DNA from: Anarhynchus alexandrinus
Taxonomy: Eukaryota > Chordata > Aves > Charadriiformes > Charadriidae
Length of the DNA: 64,000 nt
Direction: 5' to 3'
Assembly: GCA_008711295.1 (NCBI GenBank)
Contig: VUYV01000120.1
Location: forward strand, 807,383-871,382
The notes below the pieces were generated by a model. The model saw nothing but the letters and a program-made list of their open reading frames with translations, was not told where the DNA came from and searched no databases. Shown one piece after another: positions 60,301 to 64,000 of the stretch; the stretch's first letter is position 1, and every line of letters begins with the position of its first letter. A program made the translations under genes and the position numbers.

Positions 60301-62970
60301 GTCTTTGCACTTAGCTCGTCAGTGGGTACCAATACTGAGTTAGTAATGCAGATGGGAAGAGCTCGTACTTTGTTTTCCAAGTTAATGCAAAGTGTCACAG
60401 CGATGGCTTCCCTGAGCTGTAAGATGAAGTAGAAGATTTTGAGTAACATACTAACATTGCAGTTGACAGGTCTTACTGGTATTTCTATTTTAAAAGTTTT
60501 GAAAATATTATTAACTAGTATAGCTAGTTAGGCATATAGGTATCTGCCATTCTTAAAATACTAGGTTTTGGAGAGAGAAAAGTTAGTCGCTTTGAGTGTA
60601 CAAGTACTATAACATAAGCCATTAAGATAATTCAATAGCAGAGCATACCACAGCAGTATCTCTACTCTGAAGATGGGGGAACCTTAAAGCTTATCTTATC
60701 AAGCTTAATTAAATTTGTATTCATACATTTTTATATAGTTATTATTGCAGTCTATGGTTTTAATCTAAGATTATGAGGATGTGACTGTTCTATTTAGTTA
60801 TTTGACAAATAAAATAAGTGCTTTTCTTGCTGCAACTAGTCTGTGGTTTTGCTAACAGTACACTTATATTCAATATTTATGCTAGCTCGAGAATTTTTTT
60901 TTTTAGAAGTATGCCAAAATTATCATACTTGTGTGCACAACACTCTTGAAATTTAATTTAATTTTTTTTTTTTTTGGAAGTTCACTACTGGACAAAGCAT
61001 GTTTCAAGTGGTTTAAATATAGAGTAGTATTTTGCACTTTGACCCATACAAATAAACTTTTACCTTACTGGAATGCCAGACTGCAGCTACCTGGTCTCTG
61101 CTCTTTGAAAAGGGCCTGTTCACGTGACTCAGACAGTGGGATCTGAACCAGGGGTGAAGGGGAATAAGTAACTTTTCTTTCCTTCTCTTCAAGGAAGTTT
61201 TCGTGAAAAGGTTTTATTTAAATTGACTAAAGGGTAGATGTTTCTCAGGCAAAGCTTGCAGTAGCCTCCTAGCATTCTGGTCGTCTTCAGCTGTGTATTG
61301 ATGGAAATTGATGGAACTTCCCTTTCATTTATGCATGACTTTTAAGAGAACACAACGTCTACTAAGTAGTTTTTATAAACTGACCAGACTTACAGTTGCA
61401 AGTTTCCAGTACTCCCAGTGTGTTGGTAGCACAGTATTGATAGTGTAGCAAAAAACTATCCCACTTGTTTTTCTTTCCATTCAATTTGTGGTTTTGTGAG
61501 GGTGTTTGTAGCAAGAGAGAGAATTAAAAGGTACCATGAGTAAAGAATAAATGGATAGGGTAAAAAAACCCCACAAACACAAAACCAAACAAACCCCTAA
61601 GATTGTTAAATAATAGGAACTGGTATGCAGCCAGTAGCTATGGTTTGAAATGTGCAGTGCGTCGATAAGAAGGATGTCTAAATTAGACTGAGACTATTGT
61701 ATCCAAAAGCCTTACTTTTATATTGGCTTGAATCTCTGTGTGAAAATGTTATCTGTTCTTAGACTGGATCTTGAATGCCACTCTTTATTTTTCTTGTGTT
61801 TAAATGGAGGTCTTGGAAGTCATGTTTTGGAGAATATTCAAAATTGTGAGATAAATATTAGACTTGTTTTGTCAGCTTGGGAAACAGATCTGATCATCTT
61901 GTGCCAATGTGTTTTCTTGTCTTCATACTAGTTTTTGATGATGGTGATGAAAGGACCTTGAGACGAACTTCATTATGCTTGAAGGGAGAAAGGCACTTCG
62001 CAGAAAGTGAGGTAAGACAATGATGGACATGCAATGAAAATTAAGTAGTTAGTTTATTATTATTTTTTCATAATAAGAAGAAATTGCAAACTACTTTTGT
62101 CTCCTCTTTTTCCATGTAGACACTTGATCAACTGCCACTAACCAATCCAGAGCACTTTGGAACTCCAGTTATTGGGAAGAAATCTAATAGAGGAAGAAGA
62201 TCTTCTCTTCCTGTGTGAGTTTTGATATGGTGCTCTGTTGCTTTTCTTTCCTTTCGTGACCATTGCTAAAACTGAAGTTGTATCATTGAAACTGTAATGG
62301 TCTGAATGCTCTATCGTGTAAGTTGTATGCACAGCTTATGGACTTAAGTAATTGGGTTCATGCAGACATGTTCATGTGTTGGCAGTATTACGAAATTGAC
62401 GGGTTTTTTCTGTGTAATAGCCCTAAGAGTGTTCATGCTGCTTTCATATATTAGGAACTCATGTGCCAGGAAATGTAGGATTTTTAACCTTCTTTATACT
62501 GCACAAAGTAGGAAGAAAAGGTGCTTTTAAATTTCTGGGGTAGAGACCATTTCTCTTTGTTTCATGTCTGCACAATCAAATCCTGATTCATGCCTCCAAT
62601 TCCAACATGATGCTGTTGTAAAATACTACTACTTGGAAAGAATTTCTACAAAATTCCTCTTACTAAGTAAGTGCACTTAATATTTAAGTGTATGTCAATC
62701 AATTTCAGTTCTTAAAATTCTAATTTTGTTTTTGAAGCTTTGCAGAACAGGAAGAAAGATTGGTTGTAAGCTGTATTTGCTTTCAAATATTAACTTCAGA
62801 TGAAAACTTTAAAATACTGTATGTTTTAATAATTTAGTACTGAAGATGAAAAGGAAGAAGAAAGTAGTGAAGAAGAAGATGAAGATAAAAGACGTCTCAA
62901 TGATGAATTGCTTGGCAAAGTTGTGAGTGTGACTTGTAATTCTGAGAAGGCAGACTGGTATCCAGCTTTG
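45364..62970 (+). CDS. ARID4A: AT-rich interaction domain 4A (ARID4A), N-terminal part
   Basis: Coding exons are 45364-45369 (ATGAAG only; the exon begins at 45297), 46655-46765, 49245-49310, 50276-50366, 61932-62011, 62120-62214 and 62838-62970, together 194 codons with consistent GT-AG sites and phases. The product opens [20 protein letters not shown], the ARID4 N-terminus, then the Tudor-like region with [23 protein letters not shown] sequence and [11 protein letters not shown], a basic GRRSSLP, and an acidic run [13 protein letters not shown], followed by the start of the PWWP-like part (GKVVSV, WYPAL). The ARID, chromo-barrel and Rb-binding LxCxE parts lie beyond the right edge. ARID4A (RBBP1) recruits the Sin3-HDAC complex to Rb/E2F-repressed genes and acts in the nucleus. 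Intron 5 (50367-61931) is large, 11.6 kb. The gene is driven by the CpG island and CCAAT array at 44 kb. Confidence 0.97.
50367..61931 (+). other. ARID4A: ARID4A large intron, no embedded gene recognised
   Basis: This intron splits the Tudor-like region after ...WYTV. It is AT-rich with scattered A and T runs. No open frame over 110 codons and no transposon I can name was seen. A somewhat more GC-rich patch at 54480-54780 has no assignment. Confidence 0.6.
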
Positions 62971-64000
62971 GTAAGTTGCTTAAGACATTGATGTCTCTAC
63001 TACTAATACCTTTTTAGGCAAGAGTGTCATCTGACTTGTTATATTACTTGTACAGTGGTTTTTCCAGGATGGGATGGTTTGCAAACATCACAGCTTTTAC
63101 AGCAAAGTTGCAAATGTAGTCAGGCTAAGCTCTGCTGCCCGTATTTTCTAAAAATACAAATATTCTGCAGTATCTATGAAAAGTAGGAGAGCAAAGATTA
63201 ACGTTTATGTGTAAGTTAGTTTTATACTCTTAGGTCTTTCAAAACTGCCCATAAAATGATCGGTATGTAACAATATTTTTCTTCTAAAAATACGATCTAT
63301 ATGTTAGGACTTGCACTCCCAGGCAACTTAAGAACAACTAGATGTATGAATCTTAATTGCAGTGGAATTTTTATCTTTTTGTATTTAATGCTTGCCTTTT
63401 TCCTTAGACTTCTAATTTGTTTAAATACTGGGTTCTTTCGTGCTTGCATTTACGTAAATGGCCAGCTACTCTAGCAGTAGAGGTTGGTAGTTATTTTTAT
63501 TCGGCTGTCAGTACAGAATACAGTGTTCATTGCCATTGCTGATAATAAATATATATTAAATAAATTCAAGTACAAGTAGACTTATGCTGTAAAGGTAGAC
63601 ACTTTACAGATCCTTTATACACACAGAAAAGTCTAGAGATGCACCTTAGAAGTTGCTTTCTTTAGTAAACTTTTTGATATTGTCAGACTAGCTGAATACG
63701 CATCTTCTGTCATCCATCAGAGATGTGTTTTTAAAAAAAAAATTATTTGGAGAATTAAACAGGTTTAGTTCATGAATTTTTGCTGATTTTATTTACTTAA
63801 CTGTATGTTCTGTAGTCCTTTATTTTGAGTCTTCAGGGTTACCTGGAAAGAGCTCAGCTGTTAAAATCTTCTTAGTTTAACTTTTTATTTCCCTGTGTGA
63901 ATGCAGGATCAAAAGGTAACTAACTACACAGGCCAGTTGTCTTCCCTTCCTTGAAAGAACATTGTGGTGTAATGTAGGGTGAATAGTTGACACTGGCTTA

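Noticed and set aside
63890..64000. Possible next ARID4A exon at the right edge
   Set aside because: A 'tgcag' occurs near 63903, but the following codons do not resemble the expected ARID4A sequence and a gtaac follows at once.

Overview
The window is nuclear DNA from a vertebrate, almost certainly a bird. It has split genes with GT-AG introns, CpG-island promoters, CR1 LINE tails ending in the avian ATTCTATG-type repeat, and avian-type solo LTRs. Two conserved genes, PSMA3 and ARID4A, lie in the same order and orientation as on human 14q23. I cannot name the species; a fowl-like bird is plausible but not proven.

Layout. (1) 1-11.83 kb is a broken, repeat-rich accessory region. It has a CR1 tail (1.5-2.0 kb), five minus-strand exons resembling the central coiled coil of the CCDC88 (Girdin/Daple) family scattered over 2.5-7.7 kb, a 5'-truncated endogenous retrovirus between them (4.0-6.1 kb, minus strand), another LTR fragment (about 7.3-7.59 kb), and a 2.19-kb segment present twice in tandem and nearly identical (7446-9634 and 9643-11831) with a single N at the junction. 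(2) 11.9-17.2 kb is a tandem cluster of ITPRIP-like (Mab-21-fold) genes. Gene 1 has its own TATA promoter and a short intron but has lost its C-terminal half. Gene 2 has an intact C-terminal half but its start is cut off at a second single N (14245). Copies of the 3' flanks lie around them. (3) 17.0-18.5 kb is a CR1 element interrupted by a solo LTR with a perfect 5-bp target duplication and probably by a second LTR; a decayed tRNA gene follows. (4) 18.8-31.2 kb is PSMA3, the proteasome alpha-7 subunit: 11 coding exons, 255 residues, complete. (5) 31.2-43.2 kb has no recognisable coding exon. A polyadenylation signal on the minus strand just past PSMA3, and an apparent A-over-T excess on the plus strand, suggest an antisense non-coding transcription unit. 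(6) 43.2-44.65 kb is a CpG island with ten CCAAT boxes, many spaced about 42 bp apart. (7) 44.4 kb to the end is the 5' part of ARID4A, coding exons for residues 1-194, with a 614-N gap in intron 1. The gene runs off the right edge.

The two housekeeping genes are unrelated in mechanism: PSMA3 is a 20S proteasome alpha-ring subunit and ARID4A is an Rb-binding chromatin regulator. The most notable signals are the phased CCAAT array at the ARID4A promoter, the decaying ITPRIP-like and CCDC88-like arrays, the likely antisense transcript, and two single-N junctions that look like assembly joins.
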